From an uncultured Porphyromonadaceae bacterium (GTDB lineage Bacteria; Bacteroidota; Bacteroidia; Bacteroidales; Muribaculaceae): DNA of 13,389 nucleotides. The stretch lies in contig URZG01000031.1 in the NCBI GenBank assembly GCA_900552325.1, forward strand, positions 1 to 13,389, in the 5' to 3' direction. Positions 1-5,467 of this stretch are shown here, piece after piece. The notes under the pieces were generated by a model, which saw only the letters and a list, made by a program, of their open reading frames with translations, ran no database searches and was not told the DNA's origin. Both the position numbers and the translations under genes were made by a program. Within the stretch, counting starts at the first letter, position 1, and each line of letters starts with the position of its first letter.

Positions 1-42
1 AGGAAAAGATTCAAAAATTTTGCCGAAGAAACATTGAAATAA
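1..42 (+). CDS. Possible 3' end of an upstream gene (partial)
   Basis: Reading from base 1 gives 13 codons ending in TAA at 40-42, with a Lys/Arg/Glu-rich tail (RKRFKNFAEETLK) that would suit the C-terminus of a soluble protein. The start lies outside the window. The other two forward frames are also open for a short distance, so frame choice rests only on residue composition and the nearby downstream gene. Function cannot be stated. Confidence 0.25.
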   Translation, partial: RKRFKNFAEETLK

Positions 43-62
43 GAAGACCGGTTAATATAAAA

Positions 63-70
63 TAATTTTG
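63..70 (+). promoter_or_regulatory. Possible -7 promoter element for the small lipoprotein gene
   Basis: TAATTTTG matches the Bacteroidota -7 consensus TAnnTTTG exactly and ends 13 bases before the ATG at 84. No TTTG is present 19-21 bases upstream (nearest is ATTG at 33-36), so this is only half a promoter. If used, it would give a leader of only about 6 bases. Confidence 0.35.
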
Positions 71-83
71 AACAGTTACTTAT

Positions 84-413
84 ATGAAAAAATCAGCATA
101 TCTTGCAACAGGTCTCTTCGTAGCCGCCGCTCTCTCCTCGTGCGACGGCACGAAGGACTATGACGCATACATAGAGCGGCTCAAGGCCGAAGAGGCTGCG
201 GTCGAAGAGATTTCTGACAAAGCCGAATATGCGGCTTATGTGGAGCGCTTCACAGCTATGACCGACTCGTTCGGCCGCCTGGATGTTAAGCTAAATCCGA
301 TCCAGACTGACGAAATAAAGAAGATCGACATGAGGATTTCCGAACGGATAGCCGTAAAATACGCTCAACTGACGGCCACGGATGCCGTTGCGGATACAGT
401 TCCATCTCTTTAA
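84..413 (+). CDS. Small predicted lipoprotein of unknown function
   Basis: The 109-residue protein begins with a Lys-Lys basic start, a hydrophobic stretch (about residues 5-17) and a lipobox-like LSSC, so Cys20 should be the lipidated residue after signal peptidase II cleavage. The mature part of about 90 residues is acidic and helix-prone, with an alternating charged pattern suggestive of a short coiled coil (about residues 28-60). Asp follows Cys20, but the Lys/Asp/Glu-rich surface-export signal known in Bacteroidota is only loosely present (CDGTKDYD), so outer versus inner leaflet cannot be decided. I recognise no family. A half-promoter lies just upstream and a strong hairpin terminator begins 31 bases after the stop, so the gene appears to be its own unit or the last of one. 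The ATG at 84 is the only start that keeps the signal peptide intact. Confidence 0.75.
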   Translation: MKKSAYLATGLFVAAALSSCDGTKDYDAYIERLKAEEAAVEEISDKAEYAAYVERFTAMTDSFGRLDVKLNPIQTDEIKKIDMRISERIAVKYAQLTATDAVADTVPSL

Positions 414-444
414 AGATTATGCGCTTTATGCGCGAAATAATATG

Positions 445-490
445 CAGGGGTGTGTCAGATGACTGTCTGGCGCACCCCTGTTATTCTTAT
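445..490 (+). terminator. Intrinsic terminator after the small lipoprotein gene
   Basis: Arms 445-459 and 466-480 form a 15-bp stem with two G-U pairs around a 6-base loop, followed by the T-rich TTATTCTTAT. It lies 31 bases after the stop codon at 413. The 5' flank (440-449) can alternatively pair with 491-500, giving a competing hairpin. Confidence 0.7.
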
Positions 491-500
491 CCCTGCATAT

Positions 501-777
501 ATTGCCTCCCTTCCTTTCATGTAAATTAAATATTCTTTGTATTATAATTAAGATAAATCTACAATTCGTCTTATTTATTTGGCTGCTCTTGCTGATTCAG
601 GGATTGCGAAAATATAAAAGTATCGAAATGCTGTAACCGTAATGTAATTACGATTGCGCTTTGCTCGTGATTTATAACTTACATTTAATCAACTGCGTAA
701 TTATGACATAAAGATATAAATGTGGCCTTGATGGCAACTTTTAACATTGGTTAATACTTCTGAATGATATTTACCAT
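501..777. other. AT-rich spacer with no gene seen
   Basis: I find no credible coding region or RNA gene in this stretch on either strand. The one local structure is a short inverted repeat at 638-652 (CGTAAT, 3-base gap, ATTACG), which could be a protein-binding site but has no promoter next to it. The spacer as a whole runs 414-1109. Confidence 0.5.
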
Positions 778-785
778 TAATTTTG
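778..785 (+). promoter_or_regulatory. -7 promoter element of candidate small RNA
   Basis: TAATTTTG is an exact TAnnTTTG match, followed at the usual distance by a putative transcript start near 792. No TTTG lies 19-21 bases upstream; the nearest related sequence is ATTGG at 746-750, too far away. The site is plausible because a strong intrinsic terminator lies 100-160 bases downstream with no reading frame between. Confidence 0.4.
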
Positions 786-791
786 CATAAA

Positions 792-943
792 GAAGGAATA
801 AGGTGCCTCTTTCAGATAATCTGCTGTATTCATTGGTCTTGACATTTTATTCACCGGATAATATAGGGTAAGCAATTCCCGGTGGGGCGGCAGGCATAAT
901 TCATCCAAACCGCCATATTCAAGTGCCTGACGCCCCACTTTTT
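792..943 (+). ncRNA. Candidate small RNA, about 150 nt, unidentified
   Basis: A -7 element at 778-785 and an intrinsic terminator at 882-943 bracket about 150 bases with no reading frame. Foldable elements: a small hairpin at 813-823, a possible ACCGG (853-857)/CCGGT (879-883) pairing, and the terminator stem. The same six bases, GTGCCT, occur near the 5' end (803-808) and in the terminator's 3' arm (923-928). The 5' copy could therefore pair with 891-896 in place of the terminator arm, which is the arrangement expected of an attenuator or riboswitch. However, the next gene starts 166 bases further on and has its own consensus promoter, so a free-standing RNA is the simpler reading. I cannot match it to a named family; 6S RNA or a Bacteroidales-specific RNA motif are possibilities. 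Confidence 0.4.
882..943 (+). terminator. Intrinsic terminator of the candidate small RNA
   Basis: GTGGGGCG (882-889) pairs with CGCCCCAC (931-938). After a one-base mismatch on each side, CAGGCA (891-896) pairs with TGCCTG (924-929). The loop is 27 bases and the stem is followed at once by TTTTT (939-943). The stem is strong; the long loop is unusual for a plain terminator. Confidence 0.6.
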
Positions 944-1056
944 AATGTTTTATGTCAGTGTGGCCTGTCTGTTTAGGATGCCGTGAGGCAATTCTCGCAG
1001 GCGTTGTGTCTGTTTGTGATACGGAACAATTATTTCAGGGAATCGGGATGTTTCAT

Positions 1057-1087
1057 TTTGAGATTACATCCGAAATCGTTAACTTTG
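1057..1087 (+). promoter_or_regulatory. Consensus promoter for the HU/SPOR-nitroreductase-DUF2520-kdsC-maf unit
   Basis: TTTG at 1057-1060, a 19-base spacer, then TAACTTTG at 1080-1087: an exact match to the Bacteroidota TTTG-N19-21-TAnnTTTG consensus. Transcription should start near 1094-1096, giving a leader of about 15 bases before the ATG at 1110. Confidence 0.85.
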
Positions 1088-1109
1088 CACAACAAAGGCA
1101 TTTTCTGCG

Positions 1110-2234
1110 ATGGAAACCGTAATTCTTCATATAGAATACCTGCTCAGGCATCATGATTGTGTGGTGCTTCCGGGATGGGGCGCTTTCATAGCGCGCCGTG
1201 TGCCGGCGTCGTTCCGTATGCAGGCCAATGTGCTGATGACTCCGCCTTCGCGTGGCCTCGCTTTCAATGCCGAACTCCGTGAGGATGACGGGTTGTTGGT
1301 AAGTTCAATGTGTCGTCGCGAGAAAATGTCTTATCCGGAAGCCGCCGATTATGTGCGCCGGCAGGTGGAATATATCTCCGAAATTTTACATACTGACGGG
1401 GAGTTCACTTTCGGCAATCTCGGCAGGTTTACCGGTGGTGAGGGGATGGCCGTATGTTTTTCTCCGGCTGAAGGAGCTGTGAATTACAGGAACTTCGGTC
1501 TTGATGTCATATCGTCCGCACCAGCACTTAATTCCAAGCGCAATGAGATAGCGCACGTGGCGGCTTCCGTTGCCTCCATTGCTGACATTGAGCGGCCTCA
1601 TCCCGCGCCGGCACCTCTGCCTCGCGTACAGGTCGAGTGTCGGGCTGCAGGAGAGTGTTCGGTGGAGCCTCATGATGAAAAAGAAGGGATATTGGGGCGT
1701 TTGCGCCGCAATGCGGTGGGAATTGCAGCAACGGTAGCCATATTGCTGACTGCCGGACTGTTCTTCTACAACCCTATAAATCTTGAAAATGAACCGGTCA
1801 AGGCTTCCATCGCGCCGGCGGCTTCCCTGCCGGAGACGGAGGTGGAAGAATCCTTCCGTGAATCACGGCCTGTTCCACAGCCAACAATAGAGGGCGTGGA
1901 TGATGCCCCGTATAATGAAGGAGGCATTGACACGGAAACTCATGCGGGAGAACAGGACGGCAGCAACATCTTCCCGCCGTATTCTGACGGTGAACACATC
2001 GATGCCTTATTGCGTTTTGACAGCGAAGACCCATATTGCGTGGTAGTTGCTTCATTCCCGGATGCCGGGGCGGCCTCCCGCTACATATCGGCGTTTCCCG
2101 ACGTGAGGCTCGGTATGCTGTCGGATGGCGGTGTGTATCGCGTTTATTGCGCCACGGCGCAGACATGCTCCGAGGCCTATGCCCTGAAAGAGCTTCTCGG
2201 CCACAGCCGTGCATGGGTGTGTATGATGAATTGA
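1110..2234 (+). CDS. HU-CCDC81-type DNA-binding / SPOR domain transmembrane protein
   Basis: The 374-residue protein has three parts. Residues 1-135 resemble the paired bacterial HU-CCDC81 domains (an HU/IHF-like fold), recognisable from the opening METVILHIEYLLRHHDCVVLPG and the later FGNLGRF turn. Residues 201-219 form a single membrane helix preceded by the basic LRR. Residues 306-372 form a C-terminal SPOR domain, the fold that binds denuded glycan strands of septal peptidoglycan. An acidic, Pro-rich linker (about 225-300) joins helix and SPOR. Topology follows: HU in the cytoplasm, SPOR in the periplasm. The architecture is known in Bacteroidetes, but the role is not established; linking nucleoid or cytoskeletal structures to the division-site wall is an inference. 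It heads a five-gene unit with its own promoter. Confidence 0.85.
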   Translation: METVILHIEYLLRHHDCVVLPGWGAFIARRVPASFRMQANVLMTPPSRGLAFNAELREDDGLLVSSMCRREKMSYPEAADYVRRQVEYISEILHTDGEFTFGNLGRFTGGEGMAVCFSPAEGAVNYRNFGLDVISSAPALNSKRNEIAHVAASVASIADIERPHPAPAPLPRVQVECRAAGECSVEPHDEKEGILGRLRRNAVGIAATVAILLTAGLFFYNPINLENEPVKASIAPAASLPETEVEESFRESRPVPQPTIEGVDDAPYNEGGIDTETHAGEQDGSNIFPPYSDGEHIDALLRFDSEDPYCVVVASFPDAGAASRYISAFPDVRLGMLSDGGVYRVYCATAQTCSEAYALKELLGHSRAWVCMMN

Positions 2235-2301
2235 GTGAGCACACGGTGTCGTTGGCGATGTCGCGTGAACCTATAACCCTAAAACAGATTCCATCAGGCT
2301 T

Positions 2302-2844
2302 ATGGAAAGCTTTCACAACCTTCTTTTAAACCGCAGAAGTATTCGGAAATATACTTCCCGGCCCCTTGATCCAGATGCGGTAAGGCTTATTCTGGAAGCC
2401 GGACTCACCGCTCCCACATCCAAGAACCAGCGTTCCTGGCAGTTTGTGGTTGTGGAAGACCGGGAGATGCTTGCAAAACTGGGCGAATGTAAACCCTCCT
2501 ACGCCACATCGGTAGCCAACGCCCCTCTTGCCATCGTGGTGGTGGCCGATACCACAAAGTCTGACGCGTGGATCGAGGATGCCTCCGTGGCGGCGATAAT
2601 CATGCAGCTTCAGGCAGTGGATCTCGGAATCGGCAGCTGCTGGGTGGAGGTGCGCGACAGATTCCGTCCGGATGATGAGCCGTCCGAGGAGTATGTCCGT
2701 TCCCTTCTGGGGATACCGGAGGAGTTCGGTGTGTTGTGCATCCTCTCTTTCGGCTACAAGGATGAAGAAAGACGTCCGATCGACCCTGCACGTCTGTTGT
2801 GGGAAAAAGTCCATGTCGGACAGTGGAAACCCACGGAGATCTGA
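2302..2844 (+). CDS. Nitroreductase family protein (FMN-dependent oxidoreductase)
   Basis: The 180-residue protein has the nitroreductase signature: the RRSIRKY motif at residues 12-18, where the Arg/Ser pair contacts FMN phosphate, and APTSKNQRSWQFVVV at 37-51. The mid-region AAIIMQLQAVDLGIGSCWV matches the conserved helix before the re-face segment of the flavin pocket. A short C-terminal segment, SFGYKDEERRP, is the usual end of this family. Members use NAD(P)H to reduce nitroaromatics, quinones or other small electrophiles as homodimers in the cytosol; the natural substrate cannot be told from sequence. At 180 residues it belongs to the shorter subfamily. It starts 67 bases after the HU/SPOR gene with no obvious terminator or promoter between, so co-transcription is likely. 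Confidence 0.88.
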   Translation: MESFHNLLLNRRSIRKYTSRPLDPDAVRLILEAGLTAPTSKNQRSWQFVVVEDREMLAKLGECKPSYATSVANAPLAIVVVADTTKSDAWIEDASVAAIIMQLQAVDLGIGSCWVEVRDRFRPDDEPSEEYVRSLLGIPEEFGVLCILSFGYKDEERRPIDPARLLWEKVHVGQWKPTEI

Positions 2845-2889
2845 CTCCCGTAAAGATCGCATCTAATCGGAATAGTCTTGTCGGATATT

Positions 2890-3693
2890 GTGAAGATAAG
2901 TATAATCGGAGCCGGAAATGTGGCGTGGCACCTTGCCTCCGCTTTGGCCGGCGTGTACTGTGTGAGGCAGGTTATAAGCCGTACGGAAAAATCCTCGGCA
3001 TCGCTTGCCTCGCAGGTCAACAGGATTTATGCGGCGACAGGAAAAGAGTGGCGGTGCCGGTATGCATCCTCTCTTGACGCGCTTTGTGATGATTCCGACC
3101 TTTACCTTATCGCTGTCAATGACGACGCGATTGCGTCGGTGGCGGCATCTACGGCGGATTTCCCCGGCATCTGGACGCATACCTCGGGATCTGTCGGCCT
3201 TGAGGTGTTTGAAGGAAAGAAGAGTCGCTTCGGTTCGTTTTATCCCCTCCAGACTTTTTCCAGGGATATTGCTGTGGATGTCTCGGCTGTGCCCTTTTTT
3301 GTCGAAGGCTCTGATCCGGAAGTGCTCGGTTTGCTGAGAGGCCTTGCAGAAGCAGTTTCCTCGCGTGTTTACACCGCAGACAGCGAACGGCGGCGCGCCC
3401 TGCATGTCGCCGCTGTGTTCGCCTGCAATTTTGCCAATCAGATGTGGGCCGACGCGGATACACTTCTCAGGAGGCAAGGCCTGGATATCACATGCCTGTT
3501 GCCCCTTATCGAGGCGACTTTGGCCAAACTTGGAGCTCTTTCGCCGGAGGAAGCGATGACAGGGCCGGCGAAGCGCGGTGACCTGAAGGTGATAAGGCGC
3601 CACATCGGAGAGTTGCCCGAGAGTTTGAGTGAGGTATACCGTATAGTCTCCCAACAGATTCTGGATGCCAGCCATCCCGGACTGATTATATAA
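2890..3693 (+). CDS. DUF2520 / Rossmann-like NAD(P)-binding protein
   Basis: A GxGxxA-like nucleotide-binding turn, GAGNVAWHL, follows the first strand (residues 7-15 from GTG at 2890), marking an N-terminal Rossmann-like domain. HTSGS (97-101), YPLQTF and GPAKRGD (225-231) are hallmark motifs of the DUF2520 family, whose C-terminal half is all-helical like 6-phosphogluconate or ketopantoate reductase dimerisation domains. Substrate unknown. The gene lacks an ATG at its head. GTG at 2890 puts the start where homologues usually begin (VKISIIGAGN); TTG at 2878 would add four residues (MSDI). The gene begins about 45 bases after the nitroreductase stop and ends 14 bases before the kdsC-like gene. 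DUF2520-KdsC-Maf order recurs in Bacteroidetes as far as I recall, hinting at a metabolic link. Confidence 0.85.
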   Translation: MKISIIGAGNVAWHLASALAGVYCVRQVISRTEKSSASLASQVNRIYAATGKEWRCRYASSLDALCDDSDLYLIAVNDDAIASVAASTADFPGIWTHTSGSVGLEVFEGKKSRFGSFYPLQTFSRDIAVDVSAVPFFVEGSDPEVLGLLRGLAEAVSSRVYTADSERRRALHVAAVFACNFANQMWADADTLLRRQGLDITCLLPLIEATLAKLGALSPEEAMTGPAKRGDLKVIRRHIGELPESLSEVYRIVSQQILDASHPGLII

Positions 3694-3707
3694 TCAAAAG
3701 TCTTAAT

Positions 3708-4232
3708 ATGAGTAAAATAGCATACGACCTAAAGGAGATCCGTGCCATAGTGTTTGATGTAGACGGCGTGTTGTCGCCTTCTACCGTGCTGATGGGCCGC
3801 GACGGAGTGCCGCGGCGCATGGTTAATCTCAAGGACGGCTACGCCATTCAGTTCGGCGTGCGTAACGGCCTGAAAATGGCCGTAATCACTGGCGCAGACT
3901 CTGCAGGCATAATAAAGCGTTACAACGCGCTCGGAATAAAGGATGTTTTCACGCAGGTGTCGATGAAGCTGCGTGTGCTCCAGCGGTGGATGATGGCCAA
4001 CGGTTTTTCTCCCGATCAGGTGGCTTATGTAGGCGACGACGTTCCTGATTATGAGTGCATGCAGTTCGTTGGGCTCTCTGTCGCGCCTGCCGATGCCGCG
4101 GTGGACATACGCATGATCGCCAGATATATATCGCCCGTGGAAGGGGGCTACGGTGTGGCACGCGACCTCATCGAAGAGATCCTCAGGGCCCAGGGCCGCT
4201 GGACGATGGGTGAAGACGCGTTCGGATGGTAA
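3708..4232 (+). CDS. kdsC: KdsC-family HAD phosphatase (3-deoxy-D-manno-octulosonate 8-phosphate phosphatase)
   Basis: The 174-residue protein shows all four HAD motifs. Motif I is DVDGVLS (Asp17 nucleophile, Asp19 acid/base), motif II is the Thr of ITG at 60-62, motif III is Lys87, and motif IV is GDDVPD at 109-114. The C-terminal GGYGVARDLIE matches the KdsC tail. It lacks a cap domain and its length suits the tetrameric YrbI/KdsC group, in which a neighbouring subunit completes the active site. KdsC removes phosphate from KDO-8-phosphate in the cytosol to give KDO for lipopolysaccharide. A related phosphatase for another nonulosonate or sugar acid cannot be excluded, since no kdsA, kdsB or kdsD is adjacent. 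It lies 14 bases after the DUF2520 gene and 12 before maf, clearly in one operon. Confidence 0.82.
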   Translation: MSKIAYDLKEIRAIVFDVDGVLSPSTVLMGRDGVPRRMVNLKDGYAIQFGVRNGLKMAVITGADSAGIIKRYNALGIKDVFTQVSMKLRVLQRWMMANGFSPDQVAYVGDDVPDYECMQFVGLSVAPADAAVDIRMIARYISPVEGGYGVARDLIEEILRAQGRWTMGEDAFGW

Positions 4233-4244
4233 AAAACTGTTATT

Positions 4245-4856
4245 ATGGATGAATCACGGAAATTCAATATACTCGGAAAGAAGAACCTTGTTCTCGGAAG
4301 CGCTTCGCCACGTCGGCGTGAGCTGGTAGCCGGTCTCGGCATAGATATGAGGATTCTTGATCCGATAGAGGTCGACGAGTCGTTCCCGGCCAGAATGAAA
4401 CCGGAGGATGTTCCGGTGTATGTATCACAGAAAAAAGCACATCCCTATCAGGCCCTTCTTGGTTCTGACGATATACTTCTGACGGCCGATACCGTGGTGA
4501 TAAACCGTGGAGAGGTGATGGGGAAGCCGCATGACAGGCGCGAGGCTCTCTCTATGCTCCGCAATCTTTCGGCGCATACTCACACGGTAGTGACCGGTGT
4601 CACACTTACCACGCTGAAACGGCAGCTTTCTTTCGCCGAGAGCACCGAGGTGGAGTTTGCCGAACTCATGCCCGATGAGATGGAATATTACATAGACACT
4701 TACCGTCCCTACGACAAAGCGGGAGCATACGGTATCCAGGAATGGATAGGGCAGATCGGAATCCGGGCCATACGCGGTGATTTCTACAATGTGATGGGCC
4801 TTCCGCTGCGTGCCCTTTACGAGCACTTGCGCCGCCTCGCCGTAAACCGCTATTGA
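4245..4856 (+). CDS. maf: Maf family nucleoside triphosphate pyrophosphatase
   Basis: The 203-residue protein carries the Maf signature GSASPRRREL (18-27), a lysine pair at 63-64, the catalytic-site TADTVV (80-85), GKPHD (93-97), and the C-terminal DKAGAYGIQEW (157-167) and GDFYNVMGLPL. The Gln of IQEW and the early Arg/Lys residues place it with the YhdE type, which hydrolyses dTTP, UTP and modified pyrimidine nucleotides to monophosphates. This sanitises nucleotide pools, and Maf proteins have also been linked to septum control. It is the last of the five-gene unit. I see no convincing terminator after it, so some read-through into the next spacer is possible. Confidence 0.92.
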   Translation: MDESRKFNILGKKNLVLGSASPRRRELVAGLGIDMRILDPIEVDESFPARMKPEDVPVYVSQKKAHPYQALLGSDDILLTADTVVINRGEVMGKPHDRREALSMLRNLSAHTHTVVTGVTLTTLKRQLSFAESTEVEFAELMPDEMEYYIDTYRPYDKAGAYGIQEWIGQIGIRAIRGDFYNVMGLPLRALYEHLRRLAVNRY

Positions 4857-4870
4857 GTGCCGGATGGTGG

Positions 4871-4894
4871 CATGATTGGAAACATGATTGGAAA
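4871..4894 (+). repeat. Perfect tandem 12-bp repeat after maf
   Basis: CATGATTGGAAA occurs twice back to back (4871-4882 and 4883-4894), just 15 bases after the maf stop. No coding sequence is affected. It is probably a replication-slippage duplication. Confidence 0.8.
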
Positions 4895-4950
4895 TATATG
4901 GGGTATTACTGGTATTTTGTGGCGAATTAAGGAAAAATTTCCGTAAAAAT

Positions 4951-4981
4951 TTTGCGGCTAATTAAAAAGTTAGTAATTTTG
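4951..4981 (+). promoter_or_regulatory. Consensus promoter of candidate RNA gene
   Basis: TTTG at 4951-4954, a 19-base spacer, then TAATTTTG at 4974-4981: an exact consensus match. The upstream flank is very A/T-rich and holds a small inverted repeat GGAAA-AA-TTTCC (4931-4942), which could act as an UP-like element or a binding site. There is no reading frame downstream before the terminator at 5145-5184. Confidence 0.85.
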
Positions 4982-4987
4982 CAGCAG

Positions 4988-5184
4988 TAAAGTATCCGAG
5001 ATACCGGAACACGGCATGCCGTGAGGTACTCCTTGATTCTTACAGTGTCTCGGATGAGATGAATGTAAGTAAGATATAATCTCTACACTTGAAGTTGCAA
5101 AGACAACTCTATTAGAATCACAAATCTTGCCTTTTGGCTTAAATCCTGATGTTCCTGTGAAGGTGGATCAGGTTTTCTTTTTTT
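4988..5184 (+). ncRNA. Candidate structured RNA, about 197 nt, with possible pseudoknot
   Basis: It has a perfect promoter, no reading frame, and ends at an intrinsic terminator. The 5' domain closes with an 11-bp stem (4994-5004 with 5045-5055, one G-U pair). Inside it is a CACGG-CATG-CCGTG hairpin (5010-5023), or alternatively TGCC-GTGA-GGTA (5017-5028) with a GNRA-type loop. TGATTCT (5034-5040), still inside this domain, is complementary to AGAATCA (5114-5120) outside it, which would make a 7-bp pseudoknot. Further hairpins: AGTTG/CAACT (5093-5108) and GCC-TTTT-GGC near 5129-5138. A regulatory small RNA, 6S RNA, or a known Bacteroidales motif are all possible; I cannot assign a family. A leader of nhaD is less likely because nhaD has its own promoter at 5305-5335. 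Confidence 0.6.
5145..5184 (+). terminator. Intrinsic terminator of candidate RNA gene
   Basis: CCTGAT (5145-5150) pairs with ATCAGG (5167-5172), and an inner CCT-GTGA-AGG stem (5154-5163) sits above an internal loop. TTTTCTTTTTTT (5173-5184) follows at once. Confidence 0.75.
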
Positions 5185-5275
5185 ATGGCAGTGTCTCATT
5201 TGATATGAAAGGGGCAGGTTATAGGGATGCGTCAGACCGGATTCAGCGGGCGTTGGCTGTTTTGGGATAAAACAG

Positions 5276-5372
5276 GGAATTTTGGCTTATTAAGGAATTT
5301 TTTCTTTAATTCCTCGGTAATTATCTATAATTTTGTGAATGGGTTCCGATGAGGAATTCCTATTCCTTAATA
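5276..5372. repeat. Nested inverted repeats around the nhaD promoter
   Basis: TATTAAGGAAT (5288-5298) is the exact reverse complement of ATTCCTTAATA (5362-5372). Inside it, AATTCCTC (5308-5315) is the exact reverse complement of GAGGAATT (5351-5358). The shared core GGAATT occurs at 5276-5281, 5294-5299, 5308-5313 (reverse) and 5353-5360 (as the palindrome GGAATTCC), with a partial copy at 5362-5366. The inner left arm overlaps the -33 element, so a bound factor could compete with RNA polymerase. Confidence 0.6.
5305..5335 (+). promoter_or_regulatory. Promoter of nhaD
   Basis: TTTA at 5305-5308 (one mismatch from TTTG), a 19-base spacer, then TAATTTTG at 5328-5335. Transcription would start near 5342, leaving a leader of about 125 bases. 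That leader ends in a T-rich run (5439-5449), which follows a weak GGAG/CTCC hairpin (5417-5430). Confidence 0.65.
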
Positions 5373-5467
5373 TTCTTTTTAGTTTACTGATTGTCAAATG
5401 CTTGAAGTGCGCTTCCGGAGTGTTGGCTCCAGAGTGTGTTTCTTTTTTTGGTTGAGTTGAGTATCGT

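Noticed and set aside
1386..3675. Long minus-strand frames opposite the HU/SPOR, nitroreductase and DUF2520 genes
   Set aside because: Each is covered by a plus-strand gene with recognisable domains. The minus translations are rich in Arg, His, Pro and Cys, without motifs.
4988..5184. Candidate RNA as a sodium or lithium riboswitch controlling nhaD
   Set aside because: It ends in its own terminator more than 280 bases before nhaD, and nhaD has a separate promoter downstream of it. I also cannot see the known Na+ or Li+ riboswitch cores. Cis control is therefore unlikely, although a trans role is not excluded.
5439..5449. T-rich run in the nhaD leader as an attenuator
   Set aside because: The only nearby hairpin (5417-5430) has a 4-bp stem and ends 8 bases before the run, too weak and too distant to call a terminator.
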